Below are positions 22,467 through 28,604 of a stretch of DNA of 28,604 nt, one piece after another. The stretch comes from Collinsella sp. (lineage in GTDB: Bacteria > Actinomycetota > Coriobacteriia > Coriobacteriales > Coriobacteriaceae), in assembly GCA_018368345.1 (NCBI GenBank), contig JAGZEK010000021.1, positions 1 to 28,604 of the forward strand, written 5' to 3'. The position numbers and the translations under genes are program-made. The stretch's first letter is position 1. Each line of letters starts with the position of its first letter. The notes beneath the pieces were generated by a model. That model saw only the letters and a program-made list of their open reading frames with translations. It did no database searches and had not been told where the DNA came from.

Positions 22467-22775
22467 GTTGTTGTATGGCGATATTTGCCGCTTTGACCAA
22501 TTCGCACGCACCCGATAAGCAGCAGGGGCAAGTAAGCCGCTTGTAATGTCACCACAGAGCCGCAGCACAGCAATAATGGGCGTTTGTCTTTAACCAAGTT
22601 GACGCTTTTAACTACAAGACAGACGAAATACCCCCAACTCGGCGTAAAAGCGAAAAACTCTAAATATATCGGTCTTATTCTTCTAAAAGAAGACCACCCC
22701 CGTCCGAAAAACCCTAACGCGCAGTAATTTAGCTCCCGTCATTGGTGCCCTATGGCTATAGCCCTACTTTGAGCA

Positions 22776-22790
22776 TGGGGGGATACCCCA
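22776..22790. promoter_or_regulatory. TGGGG-ggata-CCCCA hairpin in right non-coding segment (possible oriT or second origin)
   Basis: A 5-bp G/C hairpin with a 5-nt loop lies in the gene-free segment 22467-22847. GGCTATAGCC (22754-22763) and ACTCAA-a-TTGAGT (22818-22830) nearby are further palindromes. Such clusters can mark a nick site for a relaxase supplied in trans, but no relaxase is encoded here, so this is only a candidate. Confidence 0.25.
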
Positions 22791-22847
22791 GCGGCAAACA
22801 AGCGAACTGTTAGCGTGACTCAAATTGAGTTTAGTTTGCAGCGCTAT

Positions 22848-22878
22848 TTGCTACAAAGCCTGCTATAACGCTGCTATA
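22848..22878 (+). repeat. Three TTGCTACA/CTGCTATA sites (right arm sites)
   Basis: Copies start at 22848, 22860 and 22871 (12 and 11 bp apart), about 55 bp from the right att repeat. They share the TGCTAYA core with the left cluster and are in the same orientation. Confidence 0.65.
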
Positions 22879-22888
22879 AATCGAAGAC

Positions 22889-22930
22889 ATAAAAGAAAGC
22901 AGCCCAAAGGAACAATGCCTTTGAGCTGCT
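22889..22930 (-). terminator. Element-borne replacement terminator for tRNA-fMet
   Basis: On the minus strand a 13-bp stem with one T-G pair (22930-22918 with 22910-22898) and a 7-nt loop are followed by TTTCTTTT. It lies only 9 bp beyond the tRNA CCA end, inside the element, and replaces the original terminator now at 17761-17795. Confidence 0.8.
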
Positions 22931-22932
22931 AA

Positions 22933-22984
22933 AAGTTCTTGGTCGCGGGGGCAGGATTTGAACCTACGACCTCCGGGTTATGAG
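22933..22984. repeat. Right attachment-site repeat, within the intact tRNA-fMet
   Basis: It is identical to 17798-17849 and includes the tRNA 3' half from the anticodon loop to CCA. Because the 5' half of the tRNA continues to the right, the gene stays intact after integration. Confidence 0.93.
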
Positions 22985-23016
22985 CCCGGCGAGCTACCAG
23001 ACTGCTCCACCCCGCA
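22940..23016 (-). tRNA. Initiator tRNA-Met (CAT anticodon)
   Basis: The gene encodes 77 nt including CCA. Acceptor positions 2-7 GCGGGG pair with CCCCGC; the D-arm is GAGC/GCTC with A11-U24; the anticodon stem CCGGG/CCCGG has three consecutive G-C pairs above the loop CTCATAA; the T-arm is GTAGG-TTCAAAT-CCTGC; the end is A73-CCA. The G-C run and the absence of a Watson-Crick 1-72 pair mark it as the initiator. Position 1 is U and 72 is G, whereas initiators usually have C1-A72. The element is integrated in its 3' half. Promoter and terminator are listed separately. Confidence 0.95.
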
Positions 23017-23047
23017 ATGTCTGGGCGCCTCATGTGCGCAAGAAAGA

Positions 23048-23076
23048 ATATTACACGGGAGTTCGGTAAACGGCAA
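23048..23076 (-). promoter_or_regulatory. Promoter of tRNA-fMet
   Basis: On the minus strand TTGCCG (23076-23071) and TAATAT (23053-23048) are separated by 17 bp, placing the start about 25 nt before the tRNA 5' end. Confidence 0.65.
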
Positions 23077-23213
23077 GGAAAATCTCGTAGAGCATAATTC
23101 CTTCATATTTAAAACCCCTCAGCCCCTATCACCGTAAACGAATCGCAGCCGAGCGCCGTCGACGGCACGTATACAATGGTGCGCGTCCTTTTATGCCAAC
23201 ACCGGGAGTAGAC

Positions 23214-23987
23214 ATGCTGCTCGCTATCGATATGGGAAATACGCAGACGGCCATGGGCCTGTTTGACGGAGACGAGCTGGTGCAGTCGTGGCGCATGCCC
23301 ACCGACCGCTCTTATACCGCCGACGAGATCCATGTGCGCCTGATGGGTTTCTTTAAGATGTACGGCCTTTCGCTCGACGCGGTCGACGCGATCGCCTTTG
23401 CGGGCGTGGTGCCGCAGCTCTCGCGCGAATGGCACGCCGTGGCCGACCGCATTGCCGCAGACGCCATCGTCATCGGACCGCAGACGGCCGCGGTGACCAA
23501 GCTGCGCGCGGCGCGTCCCCAGGCCGTAGGTGCCGACCGCGTCGCTAACGCCGTTGCGGCCGAAACTTTCTACGGCGCGCCGGCAATCGTGGTGGACTTT
23601 GGCACCGCGACCAATATCGACGTCATCGATGAGGACGGTTATTACATTGGTGGAGCGATTGCGCCGGGCATCCGCATTTCGATGGACGCGCTCGCCGCCC
23701 GAGCCGCCAAGCTCGCCAGCGTTCCGCTCGAGGCGCCCGAGCACGCCATCGGCCGCGATACCGAGGAGTGCATCAAGGTCGGCGCCGTAACGGGCGCCGC
23801 CGCAATGGCTGAGGGCCTAGTCGCGCGCATGAAGCGCGAGCTGGGCCGCGAGGACGCCACCGTTATCGCCACGGGCGGTCTCGCCAGCATCGTCGCCGAT
23901 TCGACCGACGCCTTCGACGTGGTCGACGGACAGCTCACCATCAAGGGTATCTGCGAAATCTACCGCCGCATGCAGGAGCTGGGATAG
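23214..23987 (+). CDS. coaX: Type III pantothenate kinase
   Basis: This 257-residue enzyme phosphorylates pantothenate in the first step of coenzyme A synthesis. It belongs to the acetate/sugar kinase fold. The N-terminal phosphate motif is LLAIDMGNTQTAMGLF (D6, G8, N9, T10), followed by AVGADRVANAVAAETFYG and the second motif VVDFGTATNIDVIDEDG; VKVGAVTGAAAMAEGL and ATGGLASIVAD close the fold. The frame extends to ATG 23193, but ATG 23214 has GGGAG 5 bases upstream and gives the family's standard N-terminus. TATACAAT at about 23170 may be the -10 of its promoter. A terminator follows the stop codon and separates it from the convergent biotin-ligase-like gene. Confidence 0.93.
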   Translation: MLLAIDMGNTQTAMGLFDGDELVQSWRMPTDRSYTADEIHVRLMGFFKMYGLSLDAVDAIAFAGVVPQLSREWHAVADRIAADAIVIGPQTAAVTKLRAARPQAVGADRVANAVAAETFYGAPAIVVDFGTATNIDVIDEDGYYIGGAIAPGIRISMDALAARAAKLASVPLEAPEHAIGRDTEECIKVGAVTGAAAMAEGLVARMKRELGREDATVIATGGLASIVADSTDAFDVVDGQLTIKGICEIYRRMQELG

Positions 23988-24065
23988 AGCAGGGGCTTAA
24001 GTCAAGCACGCCCGATGCCACAGTCCCCGCAAATGCTCGCCAAGCCTATTCCCCAGATAGGCGAA

Positions 24066-24102
24066 ACCCTCCCCGGCACAGGCCGAGGAGGGTCTTGTTG
24101 TC
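24066..24102 (+). terminator. Terminator of coaX
   Basis: ACCCTCCCCGGC (24066-24077) pairs with the GCCGAGGAGGGT that ends at 24093, with one mismatch, and CTTGTTGTC follows. It separates coaX from the convergent gene. Confidence 0.6.
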
Positions 24103-24132
24103 ATCGTTGTCTTTGAGCGCTGGCGCCTCGCG

Positions 24133-24834
24133 CTACAGTCCGCGAATTCGTACAGCCTCGGGCGGAAACTCTTGCTCGCCGGCATCGGTCTTGATGGTCG
24201 CACGACCCCAGATGTCCAGGCCCGCAAACACACCGACCGCAAGCGGCAAGCCGTTGGGCGACACCGCCGCAACTTGGCGGCCCAGCAGCGGCACCATGTC
24301 GAAGTACTCGCCCAGCACGGGAGCCAGCGGACCGGCAGCGCCCTGCGGCGTGTTGGCAACAACCGCCCAGGTGTCCACACGGGTCAGCACGGCGGCGGCC
24401 AACTCCTCGACCAGCGCTTCGTCGGCCGCATCCACACCGAGCTCGCTCAACGCCGAAAGCTCAATATCCACCGTCACGGCACCGAACATGCCCGCGGCAC
24501 CGGCACCGCCGTTCACGGTAACGCGCGCGAACGACGTCTCAAATGCGGGCGCGCCGCACACAATGTCGCTCGGCCACTGGATACCCACCTTACCGGCAAG
24601 GCCCAACCCCGGCGTCGATGCCGTGCCCACGAGCGCGTCCATCATGCCCATCGCGGCCACAAACGGCAGGCCGTGGAAGGCATGCATGTTCACATCGGGG
24701 CGCACAACCAGCGAAAACGTCAGCGAAGCATCGCCCGCGCTCCACGCGCACCAGCCCGCGGACACGCCCTCGCGGCCCGCGTCGCGCGCCGCGTCGAGCT
24801 CGGTGCCGGCGACAACAGCATTCATCTCGATCAT
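24133..24834 (-). CDS. Biotin-protein ligase-like protein (BPL/LplA fold), N-terminally short
   Basis: This 233-residue protein has the layout of the catalytic and C-terminal domains of BirA. LTFSLVVRPDV and LPFVAAMGMMDALVG match the central strands and helix. KVGIQWPSDIV resembles the KWPNDI lysine motif, with the Lys-Trp pair altered to IQ-W. LPLAVGVFAGLDIWGRATIK resembles the SH3-like C-terminal domain. The region that should hold the biotin-binding loop GRGRxGRxW reads AARDAGREGVSAGWCAW, and the preceding STN segment is absent, so the fold starts about 40 residues late. The ATG directly abuts the folP-folK stop, with no gap, so it is cotranscribed. It may be a divergent ligase or a degenerate paralogue; the assignment is moderate. 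Confidence 0.5.
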   Translation of the reverse strand: MIEMNAVVAGTELDAARDAGREGVSAGWCAWSAGDASLTFSLVVRPDVNMHAFHGLPFVAAMGMMDALVGTASTPGLGLAGKVGIQWPSDIVCGAPAFETSFARVTVNGGAGAAGMFGAVTVDIELSALSELGVDAADEALVEELAAAVLTRVDTWAVVANTPQGAAGPLAPVLGEYFDMVPLLGRQVAAVSPNGLPLAVGVFAGLDIWGRATIKTDAGEQEFPPEAVRIRGL

Positions 24835-26583
24835 CTACATACGCCCCAATTCGCCCACGATATGGCCCACGCGGTCCTCGGGCTCCTTGACCTCGACACC
24901 GTTGTAGCGGAAGAACCGCGCCGGGTCGTGCATCAGGTCCTCGAGCGGCACCAGCACAAAGTCGCGCTCGCCAATGAGAGGATGCGGCAGGCGCAGCTTT
25001 TTGCCGCCGTGGGTCTCGCCATCCATCCACAGCAGGTCCAGGTCGATGGTGCGCGGACCGTTGGCCTTGGCCTTCTTGGAGCGGTCGCGCCCCAGCTCGG
25101 CCTCGATCTTCATGAGCTCATCGAGCAGCACCAGCGGCGCCAGCTCGGTCTTGATCTCGATGACGGCGTTGGCAAACGCGTCCTGGCGCGTCTCGTAGGC
25201 CGGCTCGCTCTCGTAAATCTTGGAGGAGTTGGACACGCAGGTGAGTGGAATCTCGGCGATCATCTCGCGTGCGGCGCGGATGTTGTCGCAGCGATGCCCC
25301 AGGTTGGAGCCCACGGCCACAAACGCGCGGCGCGGCTGTGGCTTGGCAACCGCCCAGTAGCCGTTCAGGAACTGCGCAAAACCCGCGGCGTCGTGCACGC
25401 GCACGATGTTGGCACCGGCCTGGATGGCGCCCAGGCACACGCCAAACGTAGCGGCATCGCGCTCGGCGGCCTCGGTCACGCCCGAGACGGCGCCCACAAA
25501 GCGCTTGCGCGACACGGCACACATGAGCGGATAGCCCAGTGACGCCATCTTGGCAGTCTCGCGCTGGATGACGATGTCCTCGTTAGCCGACTTACCAAAG
25601 CCCGGGCCAGGATCGATGCAGATGCGGTCGCGCGACACGCCGGCATGGATGAGCGTGCGGGCCTGGTCGGACAGAAAGCCCATGACGCGGCGCATGATGG
25701 GCGCAGAATCGGGCAGGGTAAAGCGGCGGAGCTGCGAGGTGGGCACATAGGCCTCCTCGCGGCGGGCGCTGCGGCGCATCATGGCGGCCAGGCGGTCATT
25801 GGACTCCGATGCGGCCTCGGTGGCTGCGGACGCGGCCTCGGGCGCGGGCGCGACGGTCTCGGCGGCAGCTGCCTGCTCGGCGGCCGGCGTCTCCTGCCCC
25901 AGCTCGGTTACAGGCTCGGACGTGGGCTCCGGTTCGCCAAACGGCAACGAGGGCTGCACCACGCCGCCCGGAAGCTTGGCCTCCGGCTTAGGCTCGCCCA
26001 GCAACTTGCCACGACGGCGACGGGCCGGCTTCTCGGCCTCGCGCGCGGCCTCGGCAGCCGCTTCGCGTGCCTTCTCGGCAACAAACGCCGCAGCCGAGGT
26101 ATCGAGCTGCACCGTCGCGTGCGTGCGGGCGGGTGCGGCGACCTCGCCGGCATGCATCACGATGATGCCGCAGGTGCTCGTCTTAACAAACTCGACCATC
26201 TTGGGATCGGTGAAGCCGGTCACGTCGTTGACGATCGAGGCGCCGCAGCGCACGGCCGCCTTGGCAACCGCCACATGACGCGTGTCGATCGAGACGATGG
26301 CGCCCTCCTTGGCCAGCGCGCGCACCACGGGCAGCACGCGGCGAGCCTCCTCGTCGGGGTTGACCGGGGTAAAGCCGGGGCGCGTGGACTCGCCGCCCAC
26401 GTCGATGATGTCGGCGCCGGCGTCGAGCATCGCCAGGCCGTACTCGATGGCGGCATCCGGATCGAAGTGCTCCCCGCCATCGCTAAACGAATCGGGCGTC
26501 ACGTTGAGGACGCCCATGATGCGCGGACGGTCAAAGCTGAGCTCGTACTTTCCGCACCGCCATGTCTTGCTGTCGTTCGCCAT
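24835..26583 (-). CDS. folP-folK: Dihydropteroate synthase with a long internal insertion, fused to HPPK (FolP-FolK)
   Basis: This 582-residue bifunctional folate enzyme joins two consecutive steps of 7,8-dihydropteroate synthesis. The FolP part has IMGVLNVTPDSFSDGG, IIDVGGESTRPG, VSIDT, IVNDVTG, IDPGPGFGK (322-330), VSRKRF and VRVHD. Between strand IIVMHAGEV (~140-148) and LRRFTLPDSAPIMRRVMGFL (~285) lies an insertion of about 140 Pro/Ala/Glu-rich residues, at a position where other DHPS enzymes have a short loop (MHMxGxP). The FolK part (419-582) has FVAVGSNLGHRCDNIRAA, NSSKIYESEPAYET, RTIDLDLLWMDG and LPHPLI. ATG 26583 is 6 bases after AGGAGG; an upstream ATG at 26589 touches the Shine-Dalgarno and is unlikely. 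The gene is 95 bp downstream of the sirtuin gene. Confidence 0.9.
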   Translation of the reverse strand: MANDSKTWRCGKYELSFDRPRIMGVLNVTPDSFSDGGEHFDPDAAIEYGLAMLDAGADIIDVGGESTRPGFTPVNPDEEARRVLPVVRALAKEGAIVSIDTRHVAVAKAAVRCGASIVNDVTGFTDPKMVEFVKTSTCGIIVMHAGEVAAPARTHATVQLDTSAAAFVAEKAREAAAEAAREAEKPARRRRGKLLGEPKPEAKLPGGVVQPSLPFGEPEPTSEPVTELGQETPAAEQAAAAETVAPAPEAASAATEAASESNDRLAAMMRRSARREEAYVPTSQLRRFTLPDSAPIMRRVMGFLSDQARTLIHAGVSRDRICIDPGPGFGKSANEDIVIQRETAKMASLGYPLMCAVSRKRFVGAVSGVTEAAERDAATFGVCLGAIQAGANIVRVHDAAGFAQFLNGYWAVAKPQPRRAFVAVGSNLGHRCDNIRAAREMIAEIPLTCVSNSSKIYESEPAYETRQDAFANAVIEIKTELAPLVLLDELMKIEAELGRDRSKKAKANGPRTIDLDLLWMDGETHGGKKLRLPHPLIGERDFVLVPLEDLMHDPARFFRYNGVEVKEPEDRVGHIVGELGRM

Positions 26584-26678
26584 GAACATCCTCCTAAAAT
26601 GCCCACGCCGCCGAGTCTGGGGAGCTGGCGGCGGGGTCGCTTTGCACTCAGTCTTTCTATTGTATCCGCGCGCGCGGG

Positions 26679-27431
26679 CTAGAACGCAAACGCGGCCGCG
26701 ATGTCGCAAGAAATCAGCAGGTCGGCATTTGCATCCTGATCGGTGGGAGCAAGGTTGCATATGGCCAGCGTATCGCCGGTAAAGTATCGCGTAAGGCCTG
26801 CCGCCGGATACACCACGAGCGAGGTCCCGCCCACAATGAGGGCATCGGCGGCGGCGATGGCGGCAACGGCACCGGTCAACACATGCTCGTCGAGCGGCTC
26901 TTCGTAGAGCACTACATCGGGCTTGATGCGGCCGCCGCACGCGGGGCACACGGGCACGCCCGCGGCGTCCTCGTGCTCGCGCGAGCAAATCCACTCGGCG
27001 CTATAGACCGCTCCGCACGACTGGCAAATGTTGCGATGGACCGATCCGTGCAACTCAAACACGCGCTGCGAGCCCGCCATCTGATGCAAGCCGTCGATGT
27101 TTTGCGTCACCACGGCATCGAGCTTGCCGGCTCGCTCCAGCTCGGCCAGCTTGGTGTGGCAGCGGTTGGGCTTAGCGTTAAGCGCGATCATCTTGGTGCG
27201 GTAAAAGTCGAAGAACTCCGCCGGATGTGTCTCGTAAAAGCTGTGCGAGAGCATGGTCTCGGGCGGATAGGTAAACTGCTGGTGATACAGGCCGTCCACG
27301 CTGCGAAAATCGGGAATGCCGCTTGCCGTGGAAACACCAGCGCCGCCAAAGAACACCACGCGCTCGTGGGTATTGAACAGCTCCGCCAGCGCGGCGGAGG
27401 CCTGCCTGGGATCTGTTATCGCTTGCGTCAT
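26679..27431 (-). CDS. cobB: Sirtuin (NAD-dependent protein deacylase, CobB-like)
   Basis: This 250-residue protein of SIR2 class U/III type removes acyl groups from lysines using NAD+. Motifs in order: FFGGAGVSTASGIPDFRSVDG (NAD binding), TQNIDGLHQMAGS, ELHGSVHRN with the catalytic His, a zinc site formed by CQSC and CPAC, and LIVGGTSLVVYPAAGLTR. The frame is open further upstream through 28055, but ATG 27431 has GGAGG 7 bases upstream and a standard N-terminus. It is divergent from the exonuclease gene (115 bp apart). TACAAT at 26659-26664 in the gap to folP-folK might serve that gene, without a clear -35. Cytoplasmic. Confidence 0.93.
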   Translation of the reverse strand: MTQAITDPRQASAALAELFNTHERVVFFGGAGVSTASGIPDFRSVDGLYHQQFTYPPETMLSHSFYETHPAEFFDFYRTKMIALNAKPNRCHTKLAELERAGKLDAVVTQNIDGLHQMAGSQRVFELHGSVHRNICQSCGAVYSAEWICSREHEDAAGVPVCPACGGRIKPDVVLYEEPLDEHVLTGAVAAIAAADALIVGGTSLVVYPAAGLTRYFTGDTLAICNLAPTDQDANADLLISCDIAAAFAF

Positions 27432-27545
27432 GTTTGTCCTCCGTCCATGTTGGTCGGGGCGGCCGCGATTGCGCCGTCGCCCACGGAGCCCACCCCGCCC
27501 CCGTTGCGCTAATCTTAAGCCTGCCAACCCCGTCGAAAGGACACC

Positions 27546-28364
27546 ATGCCTCAGACTTACACTTTCGCCTCGTGGAACGTCAACGGCCTGCGCGCCGTGC
27601 TCAAAAAGGACCCGAGCTTTATCCAGATCGCGCAAGAACTCGACGTCGATATCCTGGCGCTGCAAGAGACCAAGCTGCAAGAAGGCCAGGTCGATATTGA
27701 CCTGCCCGGTTATCACCAAACCTGGAGCTACGCCGAGCGTAAAGGCTATTCGGGCACCGCGGTCTTTAGCCGCCAGGAACCGCTGCGCGTGCTGCACGCC
27801 GATGCGCTGCTGTCCTACGCCGGCGAAGGCGAGACTGCCGAGCTCGTTGCCCAAGCCGCGACCGAGGGCCGCGTCTGCGCGCTCGAGTTCGACAAGTTTT
27901 GGTTTGTCGACGTCTATACGCCCAACGCCCAAAATGAACTCGCCCGCATCGACGTGCGCATGGCCTGGGACGATGCTTACCGCGGCTTTTTGAACGCGCT
28001 CGAGCGCGAGACCGGCAAACCCGTCGTGACCTGCGGCGATTTTAACGTGGCGCACGAGGAGATCGACCTTAAGAACCCCAAGTCCAACCGCGGCAACGCG
28101 GGCTTTTCGGACGAGGAGCGCGGCAAGTTCACCGAGCTACTCAACGCCGGCTTTACCGATACCTGGCGCACGGCAAACCCCGACGTCGAGGGCGTCTACA
28201 GCTGGTGGAGCTATCGCTTTAATGCCCGCAAGAACAACGCAGGCTGGCGCATCGACTACTTCCTGGTAAGCGACGCAATCGCCGACAACGTACGCGACAC
28301 CGGCATCCGCGGCGACATCTTCGGCAGCGACCACTGCCCCGTCACCCTCACGCTAGAGCTCTAG
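27546..28364 (+). CDS. xth: Exonuclease III-type AP endonuclease
   Basis: This 272-residue enzyme of the EEP superfamily cleaves DNA at abasic sites and has 3'-5' exonuclease activity in base-excision repair. Family motifs: FASWNVNGLRA, LALQETKLQ (metal-binding Glu), VYTPNA, CGDFNVAHEEIDLKNPKSN, GWRIDYFLVS and GSDHCPVTL (catalytic Asp-His). The length equals that of typical ExoA/Xth. AAAGGA precedes the ATG. The gene ends 165 bp before the inverted HTH copy; that gap contains AAAACGGATCGTTTT (28392-28406), a 6-bp inverted repeat without clear terminator features. Confidence 0.93.
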   Translation: MPQTYTFASWNVNGLRAVLKKDPSFIQIAQELDVDILALQETKLQEGQVDIDLPGYHQTWSYAERKGYSGTAVFSRQEPLRVLHADALLSYAGEGETAELVAQAATEGRVCALEFDKFWFVDVYTPNAQNELARIDVRMAWDDAYRGFLNALERETGKPVVTCGDFNVAHEEIDLKNPKSNRGNAGFSDEERGKFTELLNAGFTDTWRTANPDVEGVYSWWSYRFNARKNNAGWRIDYFLVSDAIADNVRDTGIRGDIFGSDHCPVTLTLEL

Positions 28365-28500
28365 CCCCAACTGATTCCCTGGGGACGGAGGAAAACGGAT
28401 CGTTTTGGGCCTCGTGAGGGTATCCACGTGACCCATCCGCCACGAAACACGCCCATCTACTACGTTTAAGCCACCACCCTCAACCACAGTGAACAACGCA

Positions 28501-28604
28501 AAAAGAAAACCGACGCTCCTATAAGTTGTCAAGAGGCAGTTTGCGGGAGCGCTCTCTCCAATTCGCACAGGAGCTCGTAATACCTCCTCTCCAGTTTCGT
28601 CGAC
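28501..28604 (-). repeat. Right arm of the long inverted repeat
   Basis: The reverse complement matches 165-268; see the left arm. The copy runs off the window edge at 28604. Confidence 0.9.
28529..28604 (-). CDS. C-terminal end of a second small HTH gene, cut by the window edge
   Basis: The last 25 codons read STKLERRYYELLCELERALPQTAS and end at TGA (28529-28531). Two residues differ from the left copy (Lys to Glu, Gly to Arg). The HTH portion must lie outside the window, so whether the gene is intact is unknown. Confidence 0.65.
   Translation of the reverse strand, partial: STKLERRYYELLCELERALPQTAS

Larger units (their letters stand above)
17798..22984. mobile_element. 5.1-kb tRNA-fMet-integrated element with plasmid-like genes
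   Basis: Bounded by 52-bp direct repeats (17798-17849 and 22933-22984); unit length is 5,135 bp. Genes are all on the plus strand: tyrosine integrase, a 73-residue unknown, excisionase, Lin1244/DUF4373-like replication protein, a 250-residue unknown and a serine resolvase. Base composition is visibly less GC-rich than the flanks. No capsid, packaging, relaxase, toxin-antitoxin or resistance gene is visible. A resolvase, a replication-type protein and phased repeats suggest an integrative plasmid or mobilisable element rather than a phage remnant. It looks intact because integrase, excisionase and both att sites are present. Confidence 0.9.

Noticed and set aside
22776..22790. Firm call of a transfer origin
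   Set aside because: The hairpin is short and no relaxase is encoded; kept only as a low-confidence candidate.
26584..26994. N-terminal extension of the FolP-FolK frame
   Set aside because: It lies antisense to and overlapping the sirtuin gene; the Shine-Dalgarno and FolP alignment support ATG 26583.
27432..28055. N-terminal extension of the sirtuin frame
   Set aside because: It lies antisense to xth and precedes a well-placed Shine-Dalgarno and ATG at 27431.

Overview
The window is high-GC chromosome with a lower-GC mobile island. Anaerobic iron-sulfur and flavin enzymes dominate. The gene content (a soluble NuoF/NuoG-like module, an FAD-dependent reductase, a PucR-type regulator, an Ech-type membrane hydrogenase) points to a gut anaerobe of the Coriobacteriia, most likely Collinsella or a close relative. 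That placement comes from gene content and style, not from a database match.

Layout. (1) 1-240: 3' part of a small XRE-type HTH gene. A second copy of its 3' end and 3' flank lies in inverted orientation at the right edge (28501-28604). (2) 403-6005, minus strand: a five-gene Ech-type energy-converting [NiFe] hydrogenase operon in the classical order A-B-C-D-E-F, with EchA and EchB fused into one 960-residue membrane protein. (3) 6291-6695: an orphan two-HTH protein resembling an IS150-type OrfA, with its own promoter and terminator. (4) 7136-9166: an Old Yellow Enzyme/2,4-dienoyl-CoA reductase-type flavoprotein, divergent from a PucR-family regulator (9669-10982). (5) 11005-17057, minus strand: a redox module made of an Isf-like iron-sulfur flavoprotein, a NuoF-like Fe-S protein lacking its FMN domain, a NuoG-GltD fusion and a fumarate-reductase-like flavoprotein, followed by a truncated MFS transporter. 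(6) 17798-22984: a 5.1-kb integrative element in the 3' half of the initiator tRNA-Met gene, flanked by 52-bp direct repeats. It carries a tyrosine integrase, an excisionase, a replisome-organiser-like protein, two unknown proteins, a serine resolvase and several sets of helically phased repeats. (7) 22940-28364: tRNA-fMet, coaX, a biotin-ligase-like gene, a folP-folK fusion, a sirtuin and an exonuclease III.

The most unusual signal is a repeat family found twice (9314-9529 and 17546-17715). A 15-bp motif, TCTCAATCTGTAACA, recurs in strictly alternating orientation with 25-26-bp spacers, giving an 80-81-bp period. The two arrays bracket the PucR regulator and the soluble redox module, and the second one abuts the broken end of the MFS gene.

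Functional picture. The Ech complex would couple ferredoxin oxidation and H2 evolution to ion translocation. The soluble NuoF-like/NuoG-GltD pair probably moves NAD(P)H electrons through Fe-S clusters to an unidentified acceptor, perhaps the adjacent FAD reductase or the Isf-like protein. The PucR regulator may respond to the substrate of one of these flavoenzymes. These functional links are inferences from context.
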